A stretch of DNA of 64,000 nucleotides from Roseomonas sp. HF4 (GCF_005222755.1 NZ_STGD01000006.1:62001-126000), one strand, 5' to 3'. Shown: positions 25,526 through 34,294, counted from the first letter of the stretch. Notes: a model not told the origin generated them from the letters alone. Program-made: numbers and translations.

Positions 25526-26719
25526 TCAGACCGAGGACGTCACCGCCGGCGCCAGTGCCGCCGACTTCCCCGCCGGATGCGACGGGTTGCGGAAGCGGAG
25601 TTCCCCGTCCGGCGCCGCATCGGGCGGCGCCATGCCGAACATCTCCATCCGCGACGCGCAGGCCGCGGCCACCACGCGCCGCGCCGCCGGCTCGGTCAGG
25701 AAGCGGCGCGCTGCGCCTTCCAGTTCCAGGGTCTCGCGCAGCGACCGCCATTCGCCCTTGTCGAGGTCGTCGACGAACATCGACAGGATGCCCGGGACCG
25801 CGCCGGTCAGGCGCGATTCGGCGGCGAGCCGCATGCGGGCCACGACGGCCCCGGCCACCGCGTTCTCCCGCCCCGCCCGCGCCGCCATCACGAAAACCGA
25901 TCCGCCCCGCGGCCCGGCCGTGACGGCCAGATGCGCCTCGGGCCCGAACTGTTCGCGCAGCGTGCGCGGCAGGGCGGTGCCGGCCTGGGCGCCGGCCAGC
26001 AGCAACGGGTCGAGCTTCAGCACGGCGTCGGCGCTGGCGTCCTGGCGCTTCTCGGCCGCCAGCAGCGCCATGATGCGGGCATGCAGGCCGGCGGCCTGGT
26101 CGGGGCCGGCCAGCCCCTCGGGCAAGGTCATCTTCAGCAGGTAGCGGCCGGGATGCGCGGCGAGCCAGGTCTGCAGCTCGGGATGCACGCGGTCCACCAG
26201 CGCGCACCAGTCGCCGCGATGCACCGGCCGGCCGTCCTCGGCCGACACGGTTTCGCAAACGACCTCGGCCACCGCGCCGTCGCGCGCGATGCGCAGGTCG
26301 AAGGGCGCATCCTCGGCCAGGCCCGCGAATTCCACGGCGAAGCCGCGGGCGCGATGCAGCGCGGCCGTGCGCAGCAGGTGGAACAGCGGGATCAGCGTCT
26401 GCTCGCCGGTCAGGCCTTCCAGCACCAGGGCGCGCAGCCGGGCGCGCGGCCCCTCGGGCAGCGTGCGGGCGAGCTTGACGGCGTCCTGCGCGAAGGCGAG
26501 CACGCGCCGTTCCGCCAGGCCGAGCCGGGCACCGGGCGCCGCGGCACGCGCCAGCACGAATTCCAGCGCATGGCGCTGCTGCGCCGCGCGGCCTGACAGC
26601 GTTCCCGCCTGCGCGCGCTTCGCGAGGTCCGCCAAGCGCGCCGCCCAGGCCCGGCTGCCCGCGATCCTCACGAAGGCAGCGGGGACGGTCGGTTCGGGGC
26701 GCGGATCGGCGAACGGCAT
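25526..26719 (-). CDS. Hypothetical protein, 397 residues
   Basis: I do not recognise this protein. It has no signal peptide or membrane helix and looks cytoplasmic and largely helical at the N-terminus. The central part EFAGLAEDAPFDLRIARDG followed by AVAEVVCETVSAEDGR and PVHRGDWCALVDRV alternates strands and acidic residues in a way that recalls nuclease-like cores (D...E-x-V-C-E), but this is only a hint. Codon use resembles the neighbours, which argues for a real gene. It lies between the DUF1800 gene and the C39-like peptidase, all on the minus strand, with about 200 bp on either side. Likely a lineage-specific gene. Confidence 0.75.
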   Translation of the reverse strand: MPFADPRPEPTVPAAFVRIAGSRAWAARLADLAKRAQAGTLSGRAAQQRHALEFVLARAAAPGARLGLAERRVLAFAQDAVKLARTLPEGPRARLRALVLEGLTGEQTLIPLFHLLRTAALHRARGFAVEFAGLAEDAPFDLRIARDGAVAEVVCETVSAEDGRPVHRGDWCALVDRVHPELQTWLAAHPGRYLLKMTLPEGLAGPDQAAGLHARIMALLAAEKRQDASADAVLKLDPLLLAGAQAGTALPRTLREQFGPEAHLAVTAGPRGGSVFVMAARAGRENAVAGAVVARMRLAAESRLTGAVPGILSMFVDDLDKGEWRSLRETLELEGAARRFLTEPAARRVVAAACASRMEMFGMAPPDAAPDGELRFRNPSHPAGKSAALAPAVTSSV

Positions 26720-26902
26720 GGCGTACCTTCCAACGGCCGCGGCCCGAAGCGGGGCCGCGTTATGACGCCGACGGAAACGCCGGCGCTCGACTTGGTTTGC
26801 CTAGCCATCCTCATGCGCCCTGCCGCGAGGGGAGGGCGCCATGACCGGTCTTTATGCCGGTCAAGTGGTCTATCCGGGCTGCGGGGTCGCGCGTCAAGCA
26901 CT

Positions 26903-26916
26903 CCCGCGGCCGCGGG
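26903..26916 (-). terminator. Palindrome beside the C39-like peptidase stop
   Basis: CCCGCGGCCGCGGG is a perfect 14-bp palindrome two bases beyond the peptidase stop codon. It lacks a T tract, so any termination would be weak. Confidence 0.3.
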
Positions 26917-26918
26917 CC

Positions 26919-27452
26919 TCAGGTGACGAAGGCGAGCGCACCGGTGAACTTCAGCGCCGGCTGGTCGTCGCCATCGACGACGGGATAGTAGAACGGCAGC
27001 CCGGTTGGCTGTTGCAGCCCGTGCGCGGGGTCGAGCACGGTGAAGCGGTCCAGCGCCGCATCGGCATGCGCGATGACGACGAAGTGACCGACCACGGTCG
27101 AGGCGACCTCCCATTCCGCGAAGGCCAGCGCCGGGCGCCGTGGCTGCACCCTGCGGTGCAGGGCGGTGCGGAACTGGCCGCCATCCGTGATCGTCTCCTG
27201 CACCGCGTTGAGCCCCATCTGGCGCAGCACCCGCGTCAGGTTGCCGATCTCGGCGCCCTTCTGGGCGTTCCAGGGCTTGTCGAACATGCGGCTGAGCGCG
27301 ATGACGCCGCCCTCATCGGCCTCCGGGTCGCGGTCGCGGACGTTGGCCCACATGATGAGGCAGCAGGCCGGCCCGCAGGTGGTCTGCGTGGATTGCCGGC
27401 AGGTGCGCCAGCGGGCGCCCCGCGTGTCGGTCACGATGGTCATCCTCGCCAT
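26919..27452 (-). CDS. Papain-like (C39-like) cysteine peptidase
   Basis: A 177-residue single-domain protein with the order of a papain-fold peptidase: Gln20 or Gln23 and catalytic Cys26 in STQTTCGPACC, His123 in VVGHFVVIAHAD, and Asp141 in VLDPAHG. The CGPAC core is characteristic of C39 and related bacteriocin-leader or effector-type peptidases. There is no signal peptide and no ABC transporter domain, so this is a free cytoplasmic (or secreted by an unknown route) enzyme. The start at 27452 has AGGAGG seven bases upstream; longer readings run into a tandem repeat. No precursor peptide was recognised nearby. Its neighbours are the unrecognised gene downstream and the disulfide reductase upstream. 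Confidence 0.8.
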   Translation of the reverse strand: MARMTIVTDTRGARWRTCRQSTQTTCGPACCLIMWANVRDRDPEADEGGVIALSRMFDKPWNAQKGAEIGNLTRVLRQMGLNAVQETITDGGQFRTALHRRVQPRRPALAFAEWEVASTVVGHFVVIAHADAALDRFTVLDPAHGLQQPTGLPFYYPVVDGDDQPALKFTGALAFVT

Positions 27453-27514
27453 GGGTCGTCCTCCTGCCCGCCGGCAGGTTGCACCCGTTCCGGCGCGACG
27501 CGTGTGATGCGTTT

Positions 27515-27651
27515 CACATCGCGCCGGAGGCGTGTCCGCCACATCCGCGCCGGAGGCGCGGCCGCCACATCCCGCCGGAGGGGCGGCCGCCAAAGCGCGC
27601 CGGGAGCGTGCCCGTCACATCACGCGAAACGCGCGGCCGTCAAAGCGCGCC
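27515..27651 (-). repeat. 25-bp tandem repeat, about 5.5 units
   Basis: Five units of 25-26 bp beginning CACATC or CAAAGC (27515, 27540, 27566, 27591, 27616) plus a partial sixth from 27641 follow one another, with cores close to GCGCCGGAGGCGCGGCCG. The two start types alternate irregularly. The array fills the gap between the peptidase and the DsbD-like gene, and the sixth unit includes that gene's stop codon and last codons. Confidence 0.85.
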
Positions 27652-29676
27652 GATGGCGCGCAGCACGATGCCCTCGGTCAGGATCTGCGGCAGCACCTCG
27701 GGCGCGCCCGCGCCGGGGCGATACACCAGGTAGAGCGGCACCCCGTCCCGCCCATGCGCGCGGATCAGCGCGCCGATCGCGGCATCGCCGCCGGTCCAGT
27801 CGGCCTTGAGGTAGGCGACGCGCTGCGCCGCGAAGGCCGCCTGCACCGAAGCGCCGCGGAGCGCCACGCGCTCGTTGACCTGGCAGGTGATGCACCAGGC
27901 GGCGGTCGCGTTCACGAAGACGGTGCGTCCCGCGGTGCGGAGCGCGGCGACGCGCGCCTCGCTCCAGGCCTCGGCGCCGGGGCCGGGGGCGGCGGCCTCG
28001 GCCGGCGCGGCGGCGATCCGCGGCAGCAGCGCCAGCGCGCCCGCGAGCCCCAGCGCCGCGGCGGCCAGGCCGATCCGCGACCCGCCCGCGCGCTGCGCCT
28101 GGCCGAGCGCCCACGCGCCGAAGCCCAGCATCACGCCGCCCGCCAGCACGCCCAGCACCGCATCCGGCCCCGCCTGCTGCGCCAGCACCCAGACCAGCCA
28201 GGCAGCCGCTGCATACATCGGGAAGGCCAGGCCCTGGCGCAGCCGCTCCATCCACGGGCCGGGCCGCGGCATCCGCGCCGCCAGCCCCGGCGCGACCGCG
28301 AGCAACCCGTAGGGCGCCGCCAGCCCGAGCCCGAGCGCCAGGAACACCGCCATCGCCGCCGCCGGTGCCATGGCCAGCGCGGCACCCAGCGCCGCCGCCA
28401 TGAAGGGCGCCGTGCAGGGTGTCGCCACCAGCACCGCCAGACCGCCCGTCGCGAAGCTACCCAGATGCCCGCGCCGCGCCGCGACGCCCGAACCCGCCCC
28501 GACCGCGCCACCGAACCCGAAGACGCCCGACAGGTTCAGCCCGACCGCGAGCATCAGCCAGGCCATGGCCGCGACGAAGCCTGGCGCGGTGAACTGGAAG
28601 CCCCAGCCCGCCGCGGCGCCCCCGGCGCGCAGCCCCAGCATCAGCCCGCCCAGCGCCGCGAAGCTCAGCAGCACGCCCGCCGTGTAGGACAGGGCATGCG
28701 CCCGCACGTGCCCGCGCGCCTCCCCCGACATCCGCGCCAGCGCCATGGCCTTCATGGCCAGCACCGGGAAGACGCAGGGCATCAGGTTAAGGATCAGCCC
28801 GCCGAGGAAGGCGAAGACGGCCGCCTGCCAGAGCGGCATCGCCGCCGGCACCACGGCCGTGACCGGCGCCGCGACCTCATAGGCCAGCCGCCGGCCGCCG
28901 CCGTCGGTCAGCAGCAGCACGCCCTCGACCGCGGTCGGCGCGCCGCCGGGCGCCGGCACCAGCCGGAGGTCGAGCCGCCCCGGCGCCACCGTCAGCCGTT
29001 GCGGCGCGGCGTGGTCGATCATGCCCGCCGCGCCAGCCAGGAACACGGCGTCGCGCACCGTCTCCCGCCCGATCCCCGGGCCTTCCAGCGTCAGCACGCC
29101 GGCGCCGCCGCCGAACCCCGCCCGCGCCTGCCAGGGGGAGGCCAGGGGCCGCGCCGCCTCGGCCGCCGCGAACAGGGGCGCGGTGGCCGGGTCCGGGCGG
29201 GGCGCGGCCTCGACCGGCAGGTCGATGCGGAAGGTGCCTTCCTCGGGGATGCAGACCTCGGCGCAGACGAGCCAGGTCGCGCGCGCCGTGACGGGCAGCG
29301 TGCCGCCGACCGGCAGGCCCTCCGGCAGGCGCACCGGGAAGGGCAGCAGCACCTCGTCGTGATAGCCGTAGTTCACGAGCGGCCCGTATTCGATCCGTTC
29401 CGGCGCCGGCCAGGCGATCGGCCCGGCCACGGCGCCCGCCGGCAGGTCGGGCAGGATCTCCGGCGCCGCCCCGGCATCCCCCGCATGCTTCCAATAGGTG
29501 TGCCAGCCCGGCGCCAGCCGGAGCCGCAGGCCGAGCATCACCGTACCGCCCGGCGCCACCGCCGCCTGGTCGGCCATGAGGGCCACCACGGCGCGGTCCG
29601 AACGCACGGGCTCGCTCTCGGCCGCGAGGCCGAGCGCGGGCAGCAGGGCGATCAACGCGGCAAGCAGGCGTCCCAT
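27640..29676 (-). CDS. Protein-disulfide reductase, DsbD/ScsB-like
   Basis: A 678-residue inner-membrane protein that moves electrons from cytoplasmic thioredoxin to periplasmic thiols. A signal peptide (1-20) leads to a periplasmic N-terminal domain with WLVCAEVCIPEEG, then a transmembrane domain of about eight helices with the redox cysteines in NLMPCVFPVLAMK and ATPCTAPFMAAALG, and finally a thioredoxin domain with CITC (NATAAWCITCQVNER). The large N-terminal domain fits the ScsB group better than E. coli DsbD. The start at 29676 (MGRLLAALIALL) gives the signal peptide; the longer frame is not coding. A small cysteine-rich exported protein is divergent, 86 bp away, and may be a client (inference). 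Confidence 0.92.
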   Translation of the reverse strand: MGRLLAALIALLPALGLAAESEPVRSDRAVVALMADQAAVAPGGTVMLGLRLRLAPGWHTYWKHAGDAGAAPEILPDLPAGAVAGPIAWPAPERIEYGPLVNYGYHDEVLLPFPVRLPEGLPVGGTLPVTARATWLVCAEVCIPEEGTFRIDLPVEAAPRPDPATAPLFAAAEAARPLASPWQARAGFGGGAGVLTLEGPGIGRETVRDAVFLAGAAGMIDHAAPQRLTVAPGRLDLRLVPAPGGAPTAVEGVLLLTDGGGRRLAYEVAAPVTAVVPAAMPLWQAAVFAFLGGLILNLMPCVFPVLAMKAMALARMSGEARGHVRAHALSYTAGVLLSFAALGGLMLGLRAGGAAAGWGFQFTAPGFVAAMAWLMLAVGLNLSGVFGFGGAVGAGSGVAARRGHLGSFATGGLAVLVATPCTAPFMAAALGAALAMAPAAAMAVFLALGLGLAAPYGLLAVAPGLAARMPRPGPWMERLRQGLAFPMYAAAAWLVWVLAQQAGPDAVLGVLAGGVMLGFGAWALGQAQRAGGSRIGLAAAALGLAGALALLPRIAAAPAEAAAPGPGAEAWSEARVAALRTAGRTVFVNATAAWCITCQVNERVALRGASVQAAFAAQRVAYLKADWTGGDAAIGALIRAHGRDGVPLYLVYRPGAGAPEVLPQILTEGIVLRAIGAL

Positions 29677-29762
29677 GGCCCCATAGAACGGGCGCCCGCC
29701 CCGCCACCGCAAGGGCGAAGCCCGGTGACGGACCCGCAATCTTTGCGCCCCAGCATGGCGCC

Positions 29763-30047
29763 ATGCGCCCGATCGCCTTCGCCCTGCTGATGCTCGCCCC
29801 GCTGGCCGTGGCCGCGCAGGCGCCACCCGCCTGCTCCCGCGCACGGGAAGGACAGCTTTCCTGCATGACGGGAAAGATGTGCGAATGTCGCTTCGAACGC
29901 GGCGGCAGCATGACCGGCCGGCCGGACCGCTTCACCTGGGATTGCGGGGTGATGCGGCCGAACTGCCCGCCGGACCCGACCATCGCGCCGGGCCAGGACG
30001 CGCCACCGGTGGGGATCTGGCTGCAGCCTCGGCCGGGGCGTCAGTAG
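29763..30047 (+). CDS. Small exported six-cysteine protein
   Basis: A 94-residue protein with a clear signal peptide (MRPIAFALLMLAPLAVAAQA) and a mature part of about 74 residues holding Cys24, 34, 40, 42, 61 and 68, which could form three disulfides. I do not recognise a family. It contains CSRAREG and TGKMCECRFERGG and ends in a Pro-rich tail (IAPGQDAPPVGIWLQPRPG). It is divergent from the disulfide reductase gene, which makes a shared redox theme plausible. A family A repeat follows the stop by about 30 bp. The signal peptide and orderly cysteine spacing argue that the gene is real. Confidence 0.72.
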   Translation: MRPIAFALLMLAPLAVAAQAPPACSRAREGQLSCMTGKMCECRFERGGSMTGRPDRFTWDCGVMRPNCPPDPTIAPGQDAPPVGIWLQPRPGRQ

Positions 30048-30078
30048 CGCGGGCCTCTCCCGACAGAGGCGGAAGGAA

Positions 30079-30209
30079 GGTCGGGGGAGGTGAACCTCCC
30101 CGGAACACCCTCCCTTCCTTGGCACCTGGCGCCGCCCGTCGAAGGTCCGCGCCAAATGCCAAAGAAGGTTGAGGGGGGGCCGGAGAGAGAAGTTTCCTTC
30201 TCCCCCCGC
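30079..30209 (-). repeat. Family A structured repeat, copy A3 (reverse orientation)
   Basis: Relative to A1 this copy is inverted. It opens with a GGGGAGG/CCTCCCC hairpin (30084-30101), has GGCACCTGGCGCC at 30121-30133 and a decayed partner arm (GCGCCAAATGCC at 30149-30160), then AAAGAAGGTTGAGGGGGG and ends with GAAGTTTCCTTC flanked by G/A- and C-rich runs. It lies between the small exported protein and the OtsB-fusion gene. Confidence 0.85.
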
Positions 30210-30250
30210 CCTTCTTCGACCCGCAGGCGCGGCCATGGCATACTTTCCCC

Positions 30251-31834
30251 ATGGCAGACGACACGACGCCCCCCGAACCGGCGCGGCGGGCGGCCGCCGC
30301 GCCCTCCCAGCGCCTCGACGCGGTCCTGTTCGACATGGATGGCGTGGTGGTCGACACCGCCGGGCTGCATGCCACGGCCTGGAAGCGGCTCCTCGATCCC
30401 GTGCTCGCCGCCGCGGCCGCCCGCACCGGGAAAGAGGTCGCCCCCTTCGACAAGATGGCGGACTACCTCCGCCACGTGGACGGCAAGCCGCGCCTCGCGG
30501 GGCTGCGCGCGCTGCTCGACGCACGCGGCGTCACGCTGCCCGAGGGCGAGCCCGCCGACGGGCCCGAGGCCGACACCCTGCACGGCCTCGCCGCCCGCAA
30601 GAACGCGATCTTCCACGACCTGCTGGCGTCGTCCGAGATCCGCCGCTTCCCCGGCACGCTCCGCCTGCTGCGGGACCTGCGCGCGGCGGGGCTGCGCCTC
30701 GCGATCTTCTCGGCCAGCCGCAACGCGGCGCGGGTGCTGGACCGCGCGGGCGTGGCCGGCCTGTTCGACGCCCGCCTCGACGGCGCCGAGGCGGCATCGC
30801 TGGGCCTGCCGGGCAAGCCCGACCCCGCCATGCTGCTGGCCGCCACCGGGCGGCTCGGCGCCGCCCCCGGCGCCACCGCCGTGATCGAGGATTCGCAGGC
30901 CGGCGTCGCCGCCGCGCACGGGGGCGGCTTCGCGCAGGCGATCGGCCTCGACCGCGGCGGCAATGCCGAGGCGCTCGCCGAAGCGGGCGCCGGCATCGTG
31001 GCCGAGGATGCCGGGGAACTCGCGCTCGACGCCGCCGGGCGCCTCGCGCTCCGCCGCATCGCGACCCTGCCCGAGGCCGATGCGGCGGCGGAGGCAGCGC
31101 GCCTCGCCGGCCGTCGGCCCATGGTCTTCCTCGACTACGACGGCACCTTGAGCCCGATCGTCCCCGACCCCGACAAGGCCCTGCTGCCGGGGTCGATGCG
31201 GGACGCCCTGGCCACGCTGGCCCGCACCTGCGACGTCGCCGTCATCACGGGCCGCGACCTCGCGCAGATCCGCCGCCTGGTCGACCTGCCGGGGCTCATC
31301 TACGCCGGCAGCCACGGCTTTGAGATCGCCGGCCCCGAGGGCTGGGGCGAAGGGCTGGAGCGCGGCACGGAATTCCTCCCCGCGCTGGACGCCGCGGAGG
31401 CCGCGCTGCGCGATCGCCTGGCGCCCATCGCGGGCACGCTGGTCGAGCGCCAGCGCTTCTCGCTGGCCGTGCATTACCGCCACGCCGCCGCCGATGACGC
31501 GCCGCGCGTGGCCGGGATCGTGCGCGAGGTGCTGGCCGAGACCGGCAGCCTGCGCGCCGGCGCCGGCAAGATGGTGCTCCGCATCCAGCCCGACATCCCC
31601 TGGCACAAGGGACACGCGGTGCGCTGGCTGCTCGCCCGTGCCGGGGACCGCGTGCCGGTCTTCGTCGGCGACGACGTGACCGACGAGGACGCCTTCCGCG
31701 AACTGGCCGGGGAGGGCCTGACGCTGGTGGTGCGCGGGGAGACGGACCGGCCGACCTCGGCCGACCTCGCGCTCGCGGACACCGAGGCGGTGCGAGGCTT
31801 CCTCCTCGCCCTTGCCGCGGCGCTTGCCTCATGA
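30251..31834 (+). CDS. HAD phosphatase/beta-phosphoglucomutase-like - trehalose-6-phosphatase fusion
   Basis: A 527-residue cytoplasmic fusion. Residues 20-255 are a beta-phosphoglucomutase-like HAD domain: nucleophile motif FDMDGVVVDT (Asp28, Asp30), FSASRN, and GKPDPAMLL...VIEDSQAGV. Residues 285-527 are an OtsB domain: MVFLDYDGTLSPI (Asp near 295), VITGRDLAQI, GSHGFEI and VFVGDDVTDEDAF. The parts would remove phosphate from trehalose-6-phosphate and interconvert beta-glucose-1-phosphate and glucose-6-phosphate. The stop overlaps the GH65 gene start (ATGA). HAD + OtsB + GH65 is the domain order of mycobacterial OtsB1 (Rv2006), where all three are one polypeptide; here it is split in two genes. 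Confidence 0.92.
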   Translation: MADDTTPPEPARRAAAAPSQRLDAVLFDMDGVVVDTAGLHATAWKRLLDPVLAAAAARTGKEVAPFDKMADYLRHVDGKPRLAGLRALLDARGVTLPEGEPADGPEADTLHGLAARKNAIFHDLLASSEIRRFPGTLRLLRDLRAAGLRLAIFSASRNAARVLDRAGVAGLFDARLDGAEAASLGLPGKPDPAMLLAATGRLGAAPGATAVIEDSQAGVAAAHGGGFAQAIGLDRGGNAEALAEAGAGIVAEDAGELALDAAGRLALRRIATLPEADAAAEAARLAGRRPMVFLDYDGTLSPIVPDPDKALLPGSMRDALATLARTCDVAVITGRDLAQIRRLVDLPGLIYAGSHGFEIAGPEGWGEGLERGTEFLPALDAAEAALRDRLAPIAGTLVERQRFSLAVHYRHAAADDAPRVAGIVREVLAETGSLRAGAGKMVLRIQPDIPWHKGHAVRWLLARAGDRVPVFVGDDVTDEDAFRELAGEGLTLVVRGETDRPTSADLALADTEAVRGFLLALAAALAS

Positions 31835-34287
31835 CCGGCTGGGTCTTCGCCTGGGACGGCTACGACCCGGAGGTGGAAGGCCGGCGGGAGGCGCTCTGCA
31901 CGCTCGGCAACGGCGTCTTCGCGACGCGCGGCGCGGCGCCCGACAGCGCGGCCGACGGCATCCACTACCCCGGCACCTACCTGGCCGGCGGCTACAACCG
32001 CCTGGCCTCGGTCATCGAGGGCCATGCGCTGGAGAACGAGGACCTGGTCAACCTGCCGAACTGGCTGCCGCTGACCTTCCGCATCGACGGCGGCGCGTGG
32101 TTCGCGCTGGACGCCGTCGAGATCCTGTTCTTCCGGCAGGAACTCGACCTGGCCGCCGGGCTGCTGCGGCGGGAGATCCGCTTCCGCGACACCGCGGGCC
32201 GCACGACGCGCTGGCGGGAACGGCGCCTCGTCAGCATGGCCGACCCCGCGCTGGCGGCGCTCGAGGTCTCGATCACGGCCGAGGACTGGTCGGGGCGCAT
32301 CACCTTCCGCAGCGGCCTCGACGGCAGCGTGGTCAATGCCGGCGTGCCGCGCTACGCCGCGCTCGCCAGCCGCCACCTGGAGACGCTGGAGGCGCGCCAC
32401 CTCGGCGCCGACACGCTGTTCCTGGCGAGCCGGATGGTGCAGTCCGGCACCGTCGTGGCGCTGGCCGCCCGCACCCGTCTGCTGGGCGAGGCAGGCGAGA
32501 TCGCCGCCGGGCGCAGCACCGAGGAGACGGCCGCAGACCAGGTCCACCAGGACATCGCCTGCGACATCGCGGCGGGCGGGACGGTCGTGGCCGAGAAGGT
32601 CGTGGCGCTGCATTCCTCGCGCGAGCCCGCCCTCTCGGAGCCCGGCCTCGCGGCCAAGCGCAGCCTGGGCGACGCCGGCGGCTTCGACGCGCTGCTCGCC
32701 CCGCATGCGCTGGCGTGGAAGCACCTCTGGGAGGAATGCGACATCGCACTGGACAGCGAGGGGAATTCGCAGACGGAGCTCAAGCTCCGCCTCGACATCT
32801 TCCACCTGCTGCAGACCGTCTCGCTGCATGGCGCGGACCGCGACGTGGGCGTGCCGGCGCGCGGCTGGACCGGGGAGGCCTATCGCGGCCACATCTTCTG
32901 GGACGAGCTGTTCATCTTCCCGTTCCTGACGCTCCGCCTGCCGGTGCTGACGCGCGCGCTGCTGCTCTATCGCCACCGCCGCCTGCCGGAAGCGCGGCGC
33001 GCGGCGCGCGAGGCCGGCCTGCGCGGCGCGATGTACCCCTGGCAGAGCGGCAGCACGGGCCGGGAGGAAAGCCAGCGCCTGCACCTGAACCCGCGGTCCG
33101 GTCGCTGGGTGCCGGACACCACCTGGCGGCAGCGCCACATCAACGCGGCCATCGCCTACAACATCTGGCAGTATCACCAGGCGAGCGACGACCACGACTT
33201 TCTCTATGCCTACGGCGCCGAGATGATGCTCGAGATCGGGCGCTTCTTGGCCAGCATCGCGACCTACAACCCGGCGATCGACCGCTACGAGATCAAGGGC
33301 GTGGTGGGGCCGGACGAATACCACACCGCCTACCCGGATACGCCGGAGGAGGAGGAAGCGGGCCTCGACAACAACGCGTACACCAACGTCATGGCGGCCT
33401 GGGTGCTCTCCCGCGCGCTCGACGTGCTGGAACTGCTACCTCAGGCGCAGTGCCGGCGCCTCCATGAACGCATCGGGCTGACGGCGGAGGAGATCGAGCT
33501 CTGGCGCGACATCGCGCGCAAGGTCCGCGTGCCCTTCCACGACGACGGCATCATCAGCCAGTTCGAGGGCTACGGGGCACTGAAGGAACTGGATTGGGAC
33601 GCCTACCGGGCGAAGTACGGCGACATCCAGCGCCTCGATCGCATCCTGGAGGCCGAGGGCGACAGCGCCAATGCCTACCAGCTCTCGAAGCAGGCCGACG
33701 TGCTGATGCTGTTCTACCTGTTCTCGGCCGACGAGCTGCGCGGGCTGTTCGAGCAGCTCGGCTACCCCTTCGAGCCCGACACCATCCCGAAGAACGTCGA
33801 GTACTACACGGCGCGCACCTCGCACGGCTCGACGCTCAGCCGCATCGTGCATGGCTGGGTCGTGGCGCGGTCGGACCGGCCGCGATCGTGGCACCTGTTC
33901 CAGGGGGCGCTCGACAGCGACATCGCCGACATCCAGGGCGGCACGACGCGGGAGGGGATCCATGTCGGCGCCATGGCCGGCACGGTGGACCTGGTCCAGC
34001 GCTGCTGGCTCGGCATCGAGATGCGCGCCAACGTGCTGCACTTCGACCCGGCGCTGCCGGCGCCGCTCGGCTGCGTGCGGGCGCGCCTGCGCTACCGGCG
34101 CCAGGTGCTCGACATCGTCGCCGACCATGACGTGCTGCGGGTGGAAAGCCGCCCCTTCACGGCCGACCGCGTGACCATCGCCTATCGGCACCACGTGCGC
34201 GAGATCGCGCCCGGCGAGCGCTATGAATTCCGCCTGCTGAAGCCCGAGGACCGGAACCGGGACGAGAACCGGCGCGCGGCGGAGTAG
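31831..34287 (+). CDS. GH65 family glycoside phosphorylase/hydrolase (trehalose/kojibiose phosphorylase-like)
   Basis: An 818-residue GH65 enzyme that splits alpha-glucobioses such as trehalose, usually with inorganic phosphate to give beta-glucose-1-phosphate. An N-terminal beta-sandwich (about 1-260) precedes the (alpha/alpha)6 barrel. The general acid Glu is in VVGPDEYHTAYPDT near residue 493, KQADVLMLFYLF follows, and the phosphate-loop candidate is TSHGSTLS. The upstream HAD domain would recycle its sugar phosphate, consistent with phosphorylase activity, though the true substrate is not proven. The gene starts by ATGA overlap with the HAD-OtsB fusion and is followed by a strong hairpin and a family B repeat. 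Confidence 0.92.
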   Translation: MTGWVFAWDGYDPEVEGRREALCTLGNGVFATRGAAPDSAADGIHYPGTYLAGGYNRLASVIEGHALENEDLVNLPNWLPLTFRIDGGAWFALDAVEILFFRQELDLAAGLLRREIRFRDTAGRTTRWRERRLVSMADPALAALEVSITAEDWSGRITFRSGLDGSVVNAGVPRYAALASRHLETLEARHLGADTLFLASRMVQSGTVVALAARTRLLGEAGEIAAGRSTEETAADQVHQDIACDIAAGGTVVAEKVVALHSSREPALSEPGLAAKRSLGDAGGFDALLAPHALAWKHLWEECDIALDSEGNSQTELKLRLDIFHLLQTVSLHGADRDVGVPARGWTGEAYRGHIFWDELFIFPFLTLRLPVLTRALLLYRHRRLPEARRAAREAGLRGAMYPWQSGSTGREESQRLHLNPRSGRWVPDTTWRQRHINAAIAYNIWQYHQASDDHDFLYAYGAEMMLEIGRFLASIATYNPAIDRYEIKGVVGPDEYHTAYPDTPEEEEAGLDNNAYTNVMAAWVLSRALDVLELLPQAQCRRLHERIGLTAEEIELWRDIARKVRVPFHDDGIISQFEGYGALKELDWDAYRAKYGDIQRLDRILEAEGDSANAYQLSKQADVLMLFYLFSADELRGLFEQLGYPFEPDTIPKNVEYYTARTSHGSTLSRIVHGWVVARSDRPRSWHLFQGALDSDIADIQGGTTREGIHVGAMAGTVDLVQRCWLGIEMRANVLHFDPALPAPLGCVRARLRYRRQVLDIVADHDVLRVESRPFTADRVTIAYRHHVREIAPGERYEFRLLKPEDRNRDENRRAAE

Positions 34288-34294
34288 CGCGTCA

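Noticed and set aside
27515..27651. CRISPR array
   Set aside because: The 25-bp units are contiguous with no unique spacers, and no cas genes are near.
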